A stretch of 64,000 nucleotides of DNA from JACVRX01 sp963831385 (lineage in GTDB: Bacteria; Actinomycetota; Actinomycetes; Jiangellales; Jiangellaceae). This document shows positions 50,454-59,390 of this stretch, piece after piece. Each line of letters starts with the position of its first letter. Positions within the stretch are counted from its first letter, which is position 1. Position numbers and translations under genes: made by a program. The DNA lies in contig CAWHPW010000015.1 of the NCBI GenBank assembly GCA_963831385.1, positions 1 through 64,000 of the forward strand. Reading direction: 5' to 3'. The notes under the pieces were generated by a model. It saw nothing but the letters and a program-made list of their open reading frames with translations, was not told the DNA's origin and did not search any database.

Positions 50454-50816
50454 GTGCCTAACCAACTCGAGGATGTCGACACGTTGTTGCAGGCGCTCGC
50501 CGATCCCACCCGCCGGCGGATCGTCGAGCGGCTCGGCCGCGGTCCCGCGACGGTCACCGAGTTGGCCGCACCCCTGCCGATGTCGCTGCCCGCTGTTCTT
50601 CAGCACCTGCACGTGCTGACGAACAGCGGAGTCGTCGTCACGGAGAAGATCGGGAGGGTGCGCACGTGCCAGCTCGACCTCGAGCGGCTGGACACCGTGC
50701 AGGACTGGATCGCAGCCCGGCGCCACGCCTGGGAGCGTCGTCTCGACCGCCTCGGCGACGTCCTCGCCGCCGACGCCGCACCACAGCCCACCCAGAACAA
50801 GGAGAGCAGGACATGA
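50454..50816 (+). CDS. ArsR-family repressor
   Basis: The 120-residue winged-helix protein begins VPNQLEDVDTLLQALADPTR and has RRRIVERLGRGPATVTEL, LPMSLPAVLQHLHVLTNSGV and TEKIGRVRTCQLDLERL. It lacks the ELCVCDL metal-site cysteines, so it belongs to the non-metal subgroup commonly paired with SRPBCC genes. The GTG at 50454 coincides with the predicted transcription start; an ATG at 50430 is in frame but would lie inside the promoter. It overlaps the next gene by ATGA and should repress both through the operator at 50408-50424. Confidence 0.88.
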   Translation: MPNQLEDVDTLLQALADPTRRRIVERLGRGPATVTELAAPLPMSLPAVLQHLHVLTNSGVVVTEKIGRVRTCQLDLERLDTVQDWIAARRHAWERRLDRLGDVLAADAAPQPTQNKESRT

Positions 50817-51283
50817 CCGACCGTTCCGTCGCCCACGGCTCGTTCAGCATCGAGCGCACCTATTCGGCGCCGCCGGAGCGGGTCTTCGCGGCGTGGTCGA
50901 GCCAGCCGGAGAAGAACCGCTGGTTCGGCGCGGATGACGACTTTCTCGCCTCGACCGACGAGTACACCCTCGACTTCCGCGTCGGCGGCCACGAACGTCT
51001 CAATGGCACGCTGCCCGGAGGCAGGACGTTCAGCTATGACGCGGTCTACCAGGACATCGTCGACGACCGCCGGATCATCGCCTCGTACGACGTGGGTATC
51101 GGCGGCCGGCGGATGTCCGTGTCGTTGATGACAATCGAGATCTCCGCCGACCCGGCCGGGACCAGGCTGGTGCTGACCGAGCAGGGCGCCTTCCTCGACG
51201 ATCTGGACACCAATGCGCAGCGTGCGGAAGGGGCGCGCGACAGCCTCGACAAGCTCGGCGAGCATCTGCGCGAGCAGCAATGA
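50813..51283 (+). CDS. SRPBCC (AHSA1-like) domain protein
   Basis: The 156-residue protein begins MTDRSVAHGSFSIERTYSAP and has PERVFAAWSSQPEKNRWFG, DFRVGGHERLNGTLPGGRTF, a LVLTEQGAFLDDL strand and a C-terminal helix. This is the helix-grip START/Bet v 1 fold of AHSA1 type, which binds a hydrophobic ligand. It is translationally coupled to the ArsR repressor (ATGA overlap). Such pairs are widespread in actinobacteria, and the SRPBCC protein may sense or carry the inducer. The ligand is unknown. Confidence 0.87.
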   Translation: MTDRSVAHGSFSIERTYSAPPERVFAAWSSQPEKNRWFGADDDFLASTDEYTLDFRVGGHERLNGTLPGGRTFSYDAVYQDIVDDRRIIASYDVGIGGRRMSVSLMTIEISADPAGTRLVLTEQGAFLDDLDTNAQRAEGARDSLDKLGEHLREQQ

Positions 51284-51365
51284 GGCCCTGGTCTTGACCG
51301 GGCGGAGAGGGTCTCCTACTCAGACATTGCGCAGTTATGGCCACAGCGGCGCGGTGAGTTTTAGA

Positions 51366-53213
51366 TCACTTCACGGTGATAGCCCATGATCCGATGGCTT
51401 GGACTGCGAAGAACTGAGGCCCGCAGCCGATCTGGCACGTGCCGCGGTACGGCCGACTTGTGTTGACGAGTATGTCAGTTCCGGGAGGGCCAAAGGCTCG
51501 GACGAAGAAGTACCGCCCTGCGGTGTTCCCGGCAATCTCGGCGAGCGAAGCATCGCCGTCGAAACGCACGACCATATCCCCGGACCCGTTGAATTGGGTG
51601 CTGAACGTCGGAATAGCTGACAGTGGGAGAACCTCGATTTTCCAGGAGCCGGTGGCAGTCACCTCGAAGCCGGTCGATTCGCCGCCGTCCCAGGCCAGCG
51701 GGCGGATTCCCTCGTAGGGCCGGAGAGTGATGACCAAGTCGTCCGCAGTGCCTAAGGAACGGACGCCGAAATAGCGGGACGCTGGATTTCCGGTGATGTG
51801 AACGGCGGCCGGACCGAGGACATTTCGGCTCAGGTTGACAACGGCGTCGTCTGAGCCAGCGAGCACGATCTTGGCGTTTCGACCCTGGTCGACCTGCTGA
51901 CGGCCGTCGGCCACGGTCGCTCGCGCGGCGATCCTCGACCCGATCCGTGATCGAAGCGGCGCGACGGATGGTTCGCTGGTCCTTCCTCGCCGCACGACAC
52001 GGTCCGGTGCCCGTGGCGGCTTGTTGGGCGCCGGTCGCCCCTGGTCATGCGACGAGCGCCGCAGAAGTCCGTGATCAGATTGCGACTGTGGGGGACCGGC
52101 TCGTGACTCTGCCATGGCTGACGGCACCTCGCTGCCGATAGCCGTGCGCTGGCGACCGCGGTGTATGGCTGCGAGCACGGCCAGCACCATCAGGACGAGA
52201 CCGGACAGCACGATCGCGACCGGCCTCATATCGCTGCCATCTGACTCATCGCCGTTCGGCTGGCCTAGCGCTGTCCCAGCTGTGCTCGCGGCGGGCAACG
52301 TCACGGTTGCGCTGGACCGAACGTCACCAGTCGTGACCGCAACCTCGGCCACGGCTGGCAAGGCACCGGGAGGGTCGAACGTCAGGATCCACAGGCGGCT
52401 CAATGCCGTGGCCATTTGCCCAAAGGCCTGAACTAGGTCGGTCGTTGCAGTTCGGAGTTCTTCACCGCCCGCGTCGGCTACGACTTGCGACCAGATGTCG
52501 TCGGCTGCGTGAGTCTGTACGACGTGCACAACCGCCTGAGCTGCTGAGACTGCCTGCGTGATCTGTTCTGCCGAGGAACCAGCTTCGTCCGATCCGTTGG
52601 CGTAGACGATGATCACGCGCGGCCCTGGGGGCGCCGTCGCGAGTTCATGCGCAGCGAGCACCGTCGCCGCCGTCGTCGAACGAACGCCTCCGGGGCGAAG
52701 TTCGCTGATGGCGCTCACCGCGTCAGCCGGTCCCCGACTCAAGGGTGCGACGACGCGTGGCTCACCCCCGGATGCGATCACCATGGTGCTGGCGCGCTCG
52801 GGCAACCGCAACAAGTACTCGGTCGCCCCACTTTGCGCCGCTTCCAGCGCTTCTGCAGTCATGTCGGCCGCAGTATCGATCACCAGAGCGACAGACAGGT
52901 CGGGGGACGCCAACGGTCGTACTGTCGTCGTGACCGGAGTGCCCTCCACGGTGACAGCCATTTCGGGCGCCACGCCCACCGGGTCGGGCTGCGCTTCCGG
53001 CGCTTCCAGAATCATCGAAACCTGAGACGTCGACGAACTGTGCACAGCGACGACACGCGGGGCTTCGGTGGCTGCGTCGGCTGGAGGAGACACCAACTGG
53101 ACGAACATCGGGGCAGCGAGCGTGGCGAGCGCGGCCGCGCCCACTGCTTTGCCCCAGTCAAGCTTGAGTCGCAAATACCACCAAATTGTCGCGATAGTGT
53201 CGAGTAGAACCAT
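51366..53213 (-). CDS. Membrane protein with von Willebrand-like domain
   Basis: The 615-residue protein has an N-terminal helix (GKAVGAAALATLAAPMF) and a long alpha/beta domain containing LSVALVIDTAADMTAEALEA, where the MIDAS DxSxS is degenerate (DTAAD). VIIVYANGSDEAGSSAEQI and SRLWILTFDPPGALP follow, then a membrane helix (RPVAIVLSGLVLMVLAVLAA), a basic cytoplasmic or linker region and a C-terminal beta domain with GRYFFVRAFGPPGTDILV. The start at 53213 overlaps the upstream sortase gene by 56 bases, so a later TTG at 53174 is possible. It is the last gene of a sortase operon. Confidence 0.7.
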   Translation of the reverse strand: MVLLDTIATIWWYLRLKLDWGKAVGAAALATLAAPMFVQLVSPPADAATEAPRVVAVHSSSTSQVSMILEAPEAQPDPVGVAPEMAVTVEGTPVTTTVRPLASPDLSVALVIDTAADMTAEALEAAQSGATEYLLRLPERASTMVIASGGEPRVVAPLSRGPADAVSAISELRPGGVRSTTAATVLAAHELATAPPGPRVIIVYANGSDEAGSSAEQITQAVSAAQAVVHVVQTHAADDIWSQVVADAGGEELRTATTDLVQAFGQMATALSRLWILTFDPPGALPAVAEVAVTTGDVRSSATVTLPAASTAGTALGQPNGDESDGSDMRPVAIVLSGLVLMVLAVLAAIHRGRQRTAIGSEVPSAMAESRAGPPQSQSDHGLLRRSSHDQGRPAPNKPPRAPDRVVRRGRTSEPSVAPLRSRIGSRIAARATVADGRQQVDQGRNAKIVLAGSDDAVVNLSRNVLGPAAVHITGNPASRYFGVRSLGTADDLVITLRPYEGIRPLAWDGGESTGFEVTATGSWKIEVLPLSAIPTFSTQFNGSGDMVVRFDGDASLAEIAGNTAGRYFFVRAFGPPGTDILVNTSRPYRGTCQIGCGPQFFAVQAIGSWAITVK

Positions 53214-53775
53214 CGAGTGGGCCCCCGCATGTCACCAATCGGAGTTCCGGTCTCACGGTCGGATAGTAAACGAGCTCACTGGGGAACTCCGATTTCGGAT
53301 AACTATCCAGCGAGCTCACCAGAAAGCGAGCCGTCGTCTCATCCGCGCGGTCGACCAGAATCTCGTCGCCGACCGCGAGCTCCTCCAGCCGGTAGAAAAC
53401 CGCCGGCCCGGTCTTCGAGGTGACGTGCCCCAGAATGACGGCAGGTCCGACCTGTCCTGGCCGAGAACCGCCGGCCCACCATCCTGCTGAGCTCGGTTGC
53501 CGCGGCACCTCGATGCTGTTGTCCTGCCCTCGGCCAAGCGCCTCGAGGCCGGTGTCTACGTCAATGGACGGGATGCGGAGACGAACCGGCGCGGCGGTCT
53601 GGGTGTGGCTGCGCGTCGAGCGGTAGGACGAAAGGAGCGATGGAGCTGCAGCACTGGGCTCTCCGGCCGCCACTGCTGACATATCGATGTCGCGCGCACT
53701 CTCGCAGCCGCCGAGCAGCATCGCGAGAAGCGAGACGGAGACCGTAGCGCTGGCCAGGCGAGTGAGCGAGATCAT
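53158..53775 (-). CDS. Class F sortase
   Basis: The 205-residue protein has a lipoprotein-like N terminus (SLLAMLLGGC at about residue 25), VRLRIPSIDVDTGLEALGRG, PRQPSSAGWW, the catalytic histidine in VILGHVTSKTG and the catalytic cysteine and arginine in RLVTCGGPLDGSTRHYRDN. This is the class F sortase pattern of actinobacteria, a transpeptidase or hydrolase outside the membrane. The ATG at 53775 lies one base past the stop of the upstream lipoprotein gene. No LPxTG-type substrate is encoded in the window, as is usual for class F. Confidence 0.85.
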   Translation of the reverse strand: MISLTRLASATVSVSLLAMLLGGCESARDIDMSAVAAGEPSAAAPSLLSSYRSTRSHTQTAAPVRLRIPSIDVDTGLEALGRGQDNSIEVPRQPSSAGWWAGGSRPGQVGPAVILGHVTSKTGPAVFYRLEELAVGDEILVDRADETTARFLVSSLDSYPKSEFPSELVYYPTVRPELRLVTCGGPLDGSTRHYRDNLVVFATQA

Positions 53776-53776
53776 C

Positions 53777-55108
53777 TCAACGCCGTGGGACGGTGGCCGT
53801 TCCGCCCGCGCCGGTCTGCGCACCGCCGATCGGGCTCTGCGCGGCGACCGTGTCACCGATTGCGGTGGCCGCTTGGGCCGCCAAAGCGAACATGTGCTCG
53901 TAGGCGTCGAAGGACAGCTCGTGCGCCGTGCTGTATTCGCGCTCGGCGTATGCGTTGACTTGTTGGAGCAGAAAATCCTCATGCGCGACAAATCCATCGA
54001 CTAATGCGGGCGCGTCCAAACGCCCTTCGGTCGAAGACGAAAGGAACGCGGCGAAGTCCTCGTTGAACTCCGATAGCTGCTCCGCCGAGGCCTCTTGAAG
54101 ACCTGCGTCCTCGGCTGCCAGCGCCTGGGTATAGGCAACGAACGAATCGATGTGATCCGCCCACAGTTCCTGGAAAGACCCCGCACTTTCGCCACCGAAC
54201 ACACTCTCGATCATTGCCGTGATTTCACGCGTGTTCTCGTCCAGCGCGGCGCCGGCCGCCGGAAAATCAGGAGCGCCGGAGATTCCTGAGCGCATGGCAT
54301 CGACAGCCAATTCGGCATGTTCACCGAGAAGCATGCCCAGCCCCGACTGCAGCTCGGCAGCTGGGCTGTCGAATTCCGCCGGTAATTGCGCACCCCCGCC
54401 GGTCACGACACCGGCAGCCAAGGCCTTGCCCAGCGGAAACATGTGGGCGTAACTCTGCCGTTCGAGGGTGTAGGCCTGTTCGTAATCCCCCCCGGCATAG
54501 GCGTCGACTTGGTGCAGAAGGTGATCGACGTGCATACGCAATCCGGCAGCGACGGCCGAGGCCGGAGCCGCTTGGTTGGTGGCCGCATCGAGGAACTGGC
54601 TGAGCTCAGTCACGTATTCGTCCAGCTGACGACGCGCCTGCACTTTGACGTCTTCATCCCCATCGGCCACACCGCGGGAATAGTCGAACACGTCAGTGAC
54701 GTGACCGAGCCAAATCTGTTCGAACTCCTTGGCTGCCTCCGAGCCGTACACGGACCCGATCAGCTCGCCCATGTCCGCGGTGTTCTTCGTCAGGGCGGCG
54801 TCTGCCGACTGGGCGAGGTCGCCGTCACTGCGCACGCGCGCCCTGGTGAGCCGAACCGTGAGGATTGCGTGCTGGCCGAGTAGCTGCTCCAGCTTGACGC
54901 GGAGATCGACCGGATCGAGCTCATCGACGGTCGCCGCCTCAACCGCGTGTTCATGGACTGCCGCGGCCGACTGACTCGCGCGTTGGCCGTCGCCTGAGGG
55001 CACCTGCGACGAGCACCCCGAGACGCCAGCGCAGGTGAAGGCGACCGCCACGGCCGCCGCCGTAATCCTGTACGCCCTCCCCGGCCGTTGAACGGCACGA
55101 ATGTCCAC
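53777..55108 (-). CDS. Lipoprotein with two helical-bundle repeats
   Basis: The 443-residue protein starts at the GTG at 55108 (AGAGGG eight bases upstream) and has a signal ending GVSGC, so it is a lipoprotein. Two homologous halves of about 150 residues follow: LRVKLEQLLGQHAILTVRLT with MHVDHLLHQVDAYAGGDYEQ, and LQSGLGMLLGEHAELAVDAM with AHEDFLLQQVNAYAEREYST. Each repeat has several conserved histidines (LGQHA/LGEHA, DH or HEDFLLQQ, YxHMF), suggesting a metal- or haem-binding four-helix bundle. I do not recognise a named family. It leads a three-gene operon with the sortase and the von Willebrand-like protein. Confidence 0.7.
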   Translation of the reverse strand: MDIRAVQRPGRAYRITAAAVAVAFTCAGVSGCSSQVPSGDGQRASQSAAAVHEHAVEAATVDELDPVDLRVKLEQLLGQHAILTVRLTRARVRSDGDLAQSADAALTKNTADMGELIGSVYGSEAAKEFEQIWLGHVTDVFDYSRGVADGDEDVKVQARRQLDEYVTELSQFLDAATNQAAPASAVAAGLRMHVDHLLHQVDAYAGGDYEQAYTLERQSYAHMFPLGKALAAGVVTGGGAQLPAEFDSPAAELQSGLGMLLGEHAELAVDAMRSGISGAPDFPAAGAALDENTREITAMIESVFGGESAGSFQELWADHIDSFVAYTQALAAEDAGLQEASAEQLSEFNEDFAAFLSSSTEGRLDAPALVDGFVAHEDFLLQQVNAYAEREYSTAHELSFDAYEHMFALAAQAATAIGDTVAAQSPIGGAQTGAGGTATVPRR

Positions 55109-55266
55109 CCCGTGAACCCTCTCTTGAGCAATGCGCGACACGGTACCCGGCTCGCCTGCTGTCACACCGGGAGAGAGGTTAAATACGTGAGTTGTAGCGT
55201 TATCTACGGGTTTCGCATCTCAGCACGTTCCGCCGTACCCCACTGTCCGGGCGGATCGCTGCCGAA

Positions 55267-55812
55267 CTAAGACCGCCACTTGATGGAGCAACCCATGCTG
55301 GGCCGATGCGGCTCAGGAACCCGCTCACCAGCCAGGACGCGCATGATAGCCGCGTCGAGGAGCGCTCCGGTCACCGGCTTGCCGTTGCCGGGGGTCGACT
55401 CGTCGAAGGCACCTCGGTACGCCAGCCGACGGTCCGCGTCGTAGAGAAAGAAATCCGGCGTGCAGGCCGCTGAGTAGGCCACGCCGACCGACTGGTCGCC
55501 GTCGACCAGATACGGGAAGGTCCAGGATGCCCGCCGCGCCTGATCGGCCAACCGCTCGGGCCGATCCTCTGGGTATGCGTCCGCATCGTTCGTGCAGATT
55601 CCGACGACTGCCAGGCTCGGGTGTCGGGCGAGCAACCGGCCCAACTCGCCCTCGACGTGCCGAACGTACGGGCAGTGATTGCACAAAAACGCCACCAGCA
55701 ATGCGGGCGCCGCGGTCAGATCGTCCAGACGCACCGTGCGACCGGAGACGTCAGCGAGGTCAAATTCCGGCGCACGCGAACCCAACGGCACCATCAGCGA
55801 CGAGACAGCCAT
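55267..55812 (-). CDS. Thioredoxin-fold redoxin
   Basis: The 181-residue protein has GSRAPEFDLADVSGRTVRL, the active site FLCNHCPYVRHVEGELGRL (CxxC of the CNHCP type), VGICTNDADAYPEDRPERL, FPYLVDGDQSVGVAYSAAC and TPDFFLYDADRRLAYRG. The pattern matches AhpC/TSA-like thioredoxin-family proteins that reduce small peroxides or disulfides. The start is ATG at 55812; an in-frame ATG 18 bases later is possible, and no ribosome-binding site is clear, so it may be leaderless. It is divergent from the APH-type kinase gene. Confidence 0.88.
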   Translation of the reverse strand: MAVSSLMVPLGSRAPEFDLADVSGRTVRLDDLTAAPALLVAFLCNHCPYVRHVEGELGRLLARHPSLAVVGICTNDADAYPEDRPERLADQARRASWTFPYLVDGDQSVGVAYSAACTPDFFLYDADRRLAYRGAFDESTPGNGKPVTGALLDAAIMRVLAGERVPEPHRPSMGCSIKWRS

Positions 55813-55881
55813 GCGAATCAGCGTACAAAGTGCTGGGCAGAGTTCGCGCAGCCGTCTCGGGCAGCCTCTGAGGAGTGATCG

Positions 55882-56781
55882 GTGTCCGGTCAGAGGATGC
55901 ATGCCGACGAGATCGACACCGACGCCGGTCTCGTGCACCGACTGCTGGCCGGACAGTTTCCGCAATGGGCTGACCTGCCCATCGCTCCCGTTCCCTCGGC
56001 TGGGACGGACAATGCGCTGTATCGGCTTGGCGCCGACCTCGTGGTTCGCCTCCCCCGGATCCATTGGGCCGTCGAACAAGTGGACAAGGAGCACCGGTGG
56101 CTGCCGCGGCTTGCCCCGCTCCTGCCGGTTGTCGTTCCCGTTCCGCTGGCGAAGGGCGAACCGGCCGAGGGGTATCCGTGGCACTGGTCGATCTATCCGT
56201 GGTTGAACGGTGTCAACCCGGCTGTCGGCCGGCTGACCGATCCCGTCTCGCTGGCTGTGGACCTGGCCGCGTTCGTGACAGCTCTCCACCGGATCGACAC
56301 CGCAGATGGCCCGCGATCGGGCGGGGGCGTGCCACTGGCGGAGCGAGACGACTCGACGCGCACCGCGATCGGCGCTCTGCACGGGATGGTCGACATCGGG
56401 GCAGTGACCGCGGCGTGGGACGCAGCCCTGCGTGCGCCCGTGTGGCCTGGGCCGTCGGTCTGGGTTCACGACGATTTGGCGCCCGGGAACCTGCTGATGG
56501 TGGACGGCAAGCTCAGCGGTGTCATCGACTTCGGCGGTCTCGGCGTGGGCGATCCCGCATGTGACCTGACCGTCGCGTGGAACCTTCTCCCGGCGGACAC
56601 GAGGAACCTCTTCCGCGCCGCTGCCCTGGTCGACGACGCCAGCTGGGAGCGGGGCCGAGGATTTGCCCTGTCCAAGGCGCTCATCCAGCTTCCGTACTAC
56701 CACCAGACGAACCCCGTATTCGCGGCGAGCGCCCGGCACGTCATCGGTGAGGTCCTTGCTGATCACCGACGGACCACTTGA
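55882..56781 (+). CDS. Aminoglycoside phosphotransferase-like kinase
   Basis: The 299-residue protein has the protein-kinase-like APH fold: GTDNALYRLGADLVVRLPR (nucleotide loop and lysine-equivalent arginine region), WSIYPWLNG, the catalytic loop WVHDDLAPGNLLM and the Mg site GVIDFGGLGVGDPACDL. Members of this group are often annotated as aminoglycoside kinases, but most phosphorylate unknown small molecules. The GTG at 55882 has GAGGAG about eight bases upstream. It is divergent from the redoxin gene and 37 bases before a chromate transporter gene. Confidence 0.88.
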   Translation: MSGQRMHADEIDTDAGLVHRLLAGQFPQWADLPIAPVPSAGTDNALYRLGADLVVRLPRIHWAVEQVDKEHRWLPRLAPLLPVVVPVPLAKGEPAEGYPWHWSIYPWLNGVNPAVGRLTDPVSLAVDLAAFVTALHRIDTADGPRSGGGVPLAERDDSTRTAIGALHGMVDIGAVTAAWDAALRAPVWPGPSVWVHDDLAPGNLLMVDGKLSGVIDFGGLGVGDPACDLTVAWNLLPADTRNLFRAAALVDDASWERGRGFALSKALIQLPYYHQTNPVFAASARHVIGEVLADHRRTT

Positions 56782-56818
56782 CGCGCAATGAGGCGACGGT
56801 TGCGGCAGGCTCGCTCTG

Positions 56819-57979
56819 GTGAGACCTGGTCCACTCGAGGTGTTCTCGGTGGCGTTGCGGCTGGGCCTCACCTCGTTCGGCGGCCCCATCGCGCATCTGG
56901 GCTACTTCCGTGCCGAGTACGTCGAGCGCCGGCAGTGGTTGACCGACGCGGCGTTCGCCGAGCTGGTGGCACTTGGACAATTCCTTCCCGGTCCGGCGTC
57001 CTCTCAGGTCGGCATGGCCGTCGGATACACCCGAGCAGGGTGGCGCGGAGCACTCGCCGCGTGGACCGGGTTCACGCTGCCGTCGGCAGTGATCATGGCG
57101 GGGTTCGGTGCGGTCGCGGTACGCGCCGACATCGGTGACGAGGTCTGGCTGCGCGCCTTGAAGCTGGTCGCCGTGGCGGTGGTACTGGACGCGGTGATCG
57201 GGATGGCTCGCCGATTGGCGGCCACGCGGTCAACCGCTGCGATTGCCGTCATCACCGGCGCGGCGCTGCTCGTTCTGCCCACCTCCGGCTTGGCACAGGT
57301 GGGCTGCCTCGTCGTGGCTGCGCTTGCGGGACTGCTCGTGTTTCGTTCGCAGCCGGTTCCCGATCCGACCGAGTTGCCGCTGACCGTGGGGCGGCGGGCT
57401 GGTGTGGTCGCACTATCGGCATTCGTCGCCTTGCTTGCGCTGTTGCCGTTCGTTGCCGGGCTCGGCGTCCTCGCTGAGCTCGCCGACGCGATGTACCGCT
57501 CGGGCGCGCTCGTCTTCGGCGGTGGGCACGTCGTCCTTCCACTACTCGAGGCCGAGACAGTGCCCGGGTTGATCGACGAGACGAGCTTCCTCGCCGGGTA
57601 CGGCGTTGCCCAGACGTTGCCCGGCCCGTTGTTCGCATTCGCCACCTATGTCGGACAGGTCGCGGCTGGTCTGCCGGGCGCTGTCGTCGCGACCATTGCC
57701 GTCTTTCTGCCAGGGTCCCTGATCCTGTTCGGGCTACTGCCGTTCTGGCAGCGAATCCGCTCCGACGGCCGAGTACAGGCGGCGCTGATTGCCGTCAACG
57801 CGGCCGTGGTCGGTCTGTTGGCTGCCGCTCTGATCGACCCGATCATCACCAGTTCCGTCGACTCTGTTGTCGATGCGCTCTTCGCGGTGATGCTGTTCGT
57901 GGCTCTGCACTTCGCCAAGGTGCCGCCGTGGCTGGTCGTGATCGGCGCAGTGTTGGCGTGCCCGGTGCTCAACTTGTAA
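56819..57979 (+). CDS. chrA: Chromate transporter, long-chain ChrA type
   Basis: The 386-residue protein contains two homologous CHR domains, each with about six membrane segments. The N-terminal half carries TSFGGPIAHLGYFRAEYVER and FLPGPASSQVGMAVGYTR; the C-terminal half carries SGALVFGGGHVVLPLLEAET and AQTLPGPLFAFATYVGQVAAG. The paired FGGP/FGGGH and (L/F)PGP motifs are diagnostic. ChrA exports chromate by a proton- or membrane-potential-driven mechanism; some members move other oxyanions such as sulfate. The start is GTG at 56819. Confidence 0.93.
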   Translation: MRPGPLEVFSVALRLGLTSFGGPIAHLGYFRAEYVERRQWLTDAAFAELVALGQFLPGPASSQVGMAVGYTRAGWRGALAAWTGFTLPSAVIMAGFGAVAVRADIGDEVWLRALKLVAVAVVLDAVIGMARRLAATRSTAAIAVITGAALLVLPTSGLAQVGCLVVAALAGLLVFRSQPVPDPTELPLTVGRRAGVVALSAFVALLALLPFVAGLGVLAELADAMYRSGALVFGGGHVVLPLLEAETVPGLIDETSFLAGYGVAQTLPGPLFAFATYVGQVAAGLPGAVVATIAVFLPGSLILFGLLPFWQRIRSDGRVQAALIAVNAAVVGLLAAALIDPIITSSVDSVVDALFAVMLFVALHFAKVPPWLVVIGAVLACPVLNL

Positions 57980-58072
57980 GCAACGAACGCGATCTGCCGG
58001 GAATGGTCGACGCGGCGCTCGGGTTGCCGGATCAATCGCCGCGACCAGGCGGCCAGGATGACGGAGCAGCGG

Positions 58073-58975
58073 ATGAAGGCATTGCAGTACTCGGAATACG
58101 GCGACCCGGAGGTTCTGCGCGTTGTCGACGTGGACGAGCCGCATGCCGGCCCGGGGCAGATCCGGGTGGCGGTCAAGGCTGTCGGGATCAACCCGGTCGA
58201 TTGGAAGGGTCGCAAAGGCCTGTTCAAGGCAGGTCTGCCGGCGATCACCGGCTCTGACGTCGCTGGTGTCGTGGACGAGGTCGGCGATGGCGTGACCGAC
58301 GCCTCCCTCGGCGACGAGGTCTTCGGCGTGGCCGTCTCAGGCGGGGCAGCCCAATACGCCGTGCTCGAGAACTACGCGGCCAAGCCGGCGGACATGCCGT
58401 TCGAGGAAGCCGCGGGGCTACCGGTACCAGTGGAGACCGCGGTTCGGGCGCTCGAGGCGCTCGGTGTCTCGTCGGGTCAGACGCTGCTGGTCAACGGGGC
58501 AGCGGGCGGCGTCGGTTCCGCTGCCGTGCAGTTGGCCCGGGCGCGCGGTGTCGCCGTGATCGGCACGGCCAGTGCCGGCAATCACGACTACCTCCGCGCT
58601 TTGGGCGCCGTTCCCACAACGTATGGCGACGGGTTGCCTGCCCGGGTCAAGGAACTGGCGTCGCAGGGAGTGGATGCCGCGCTCGATACTGCTGGCCGCG
58701 GGGCTCTGCCCGACCTGATCGAGATCACCGGATCCCCTGACCGGGTCGTCACCATCGCAGATCGGCAGGCCGAGCAGTACGGGGTGCGCTACACGAGTGG
58801 ACGGGGTGGGGACAGCAGGGCCTGGCATGCCCTGGCCGAGGCCGCTGAACTGTGGGAGCGCGGTGAGTTCTCGATGCCGGTCGCGCAAACCTTCTCTCTG
58901 GCCGACGGCCCGCAGGCGCATCGGCTCAGCGAGGAGGGTCACGTCCGCGGCAAGCTCGTGCTGCTCGTCGACTAG
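58073..58975 (+). CDS. NADP-dependent MDR reductase, zinc-independent
   Basis: The 300-residue protein has MKALQYSEYGDPEVLRVVDV, RVAVKAVGINPVDWKGRKGL, the hinge PVPVETAVRALEALGV and the Rossmann motif LLVNGAAGGVGSAAVQLARA, then YGDGLPARVKELASQGVDAA and HVRGKLVLLVD. No zinc ligands are present, so it is a quinone reductase-like member of the medium-chain reductases. The ATG at 58073 lies seven bases after GGAG; an ATG 15 bases earlier has a poorer site. It is 93 bases after the chromate transporter and convergent with the VapBC genes. Confidence 0.9.
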   Translation: MKALQYSEYGDPEVLRVVDVDEPHAGPGQIRVAVKAVGINPVDWKGRKGLFKAGLPAITGSDVAGVVDEVGDGVTDASLGDEVFGVAVSGGAAQYAVLENYAAKPADMPFEEAAGLPVPVETAVRALEALGVSSGQTLLVNGAAGGVGSAAVQLARARGVAVIGTASAGNHDYLRALGAVPTTYGDGLPARVKELASQGVDAALDTAGRGALPDLIEITGSPDRVVTIADRQAEQYGVRYTSGRGGDSRAWHALAEAAELWERGEFSMPVAQTFSLADGPQAHRLSEEGHVRGKLVLLVD

Positions 58976-58982
58976 CTCCTGG

Positions 58983-59390
58983 TCACTCCCAGCGCAGGCG
59001 CTCTTCTGGCTGCCCCGTGATCTCGGCGATGAGCTCGAAGTCGCTGTCCGCGTGCAGAACAGTTAGGCCGGCGAGTTCGGCTGCGGCGGCAATCAGAAGA
59101 TCAGGCACCGACGCCGCGCGGTGCTGGCCGCGGTGCGCCAACATGACCTGGATCTCGACGGCGCGATCTTCGATGGCCGGGGTGAGGTATTCGATTGGCA
59201 TCGACGACAGCGGCGGTCGCGCAATGCTTACCGTCAGATCGGCGGCAGTTCGGGCAGAGTAGCCGACCTCGAGCCTGGTCACCGTGGCGATGCGCACAAG
59301 CCCGCGGTGGATCTTGCTCGCCCACTCATCTGCGTCTGGACTCGACCCCAATCGCACGAGTGCGGACTTGTCGATTATCCAGCTGGTCAC
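58983..59390 (-). CDS. vapC: VapC-type PIN-domain toxin
   Basis: The 135-residue protein is a PIN-domain ribonuclease. Acidic residues of the active site are visible as WIIDKSALV (first Asp), RLEVGYSART (Glu), SVPDLLIAAAAELAG (Asp) and LHADSDFELIAEITG (two Asp). It would cut tRNA or rRNA when free of its antitoxin. The start overlaps the stop of the antitoxin gene (ATGA), the classical VapBC coupling. Confidence 0.92.
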   Translation of the reverse strand: MTSWIIDKSALVRLGSSPDADEWASKIHRGLVRIATVTRLEVGYSARTAADLTVSIARPPLSSMPIEYLTPAIEDRAVEIQVMLAHRGQHRAASVPDLLIAAAAELAGLTVLHADSDFELIAEITGQPEERLRWE

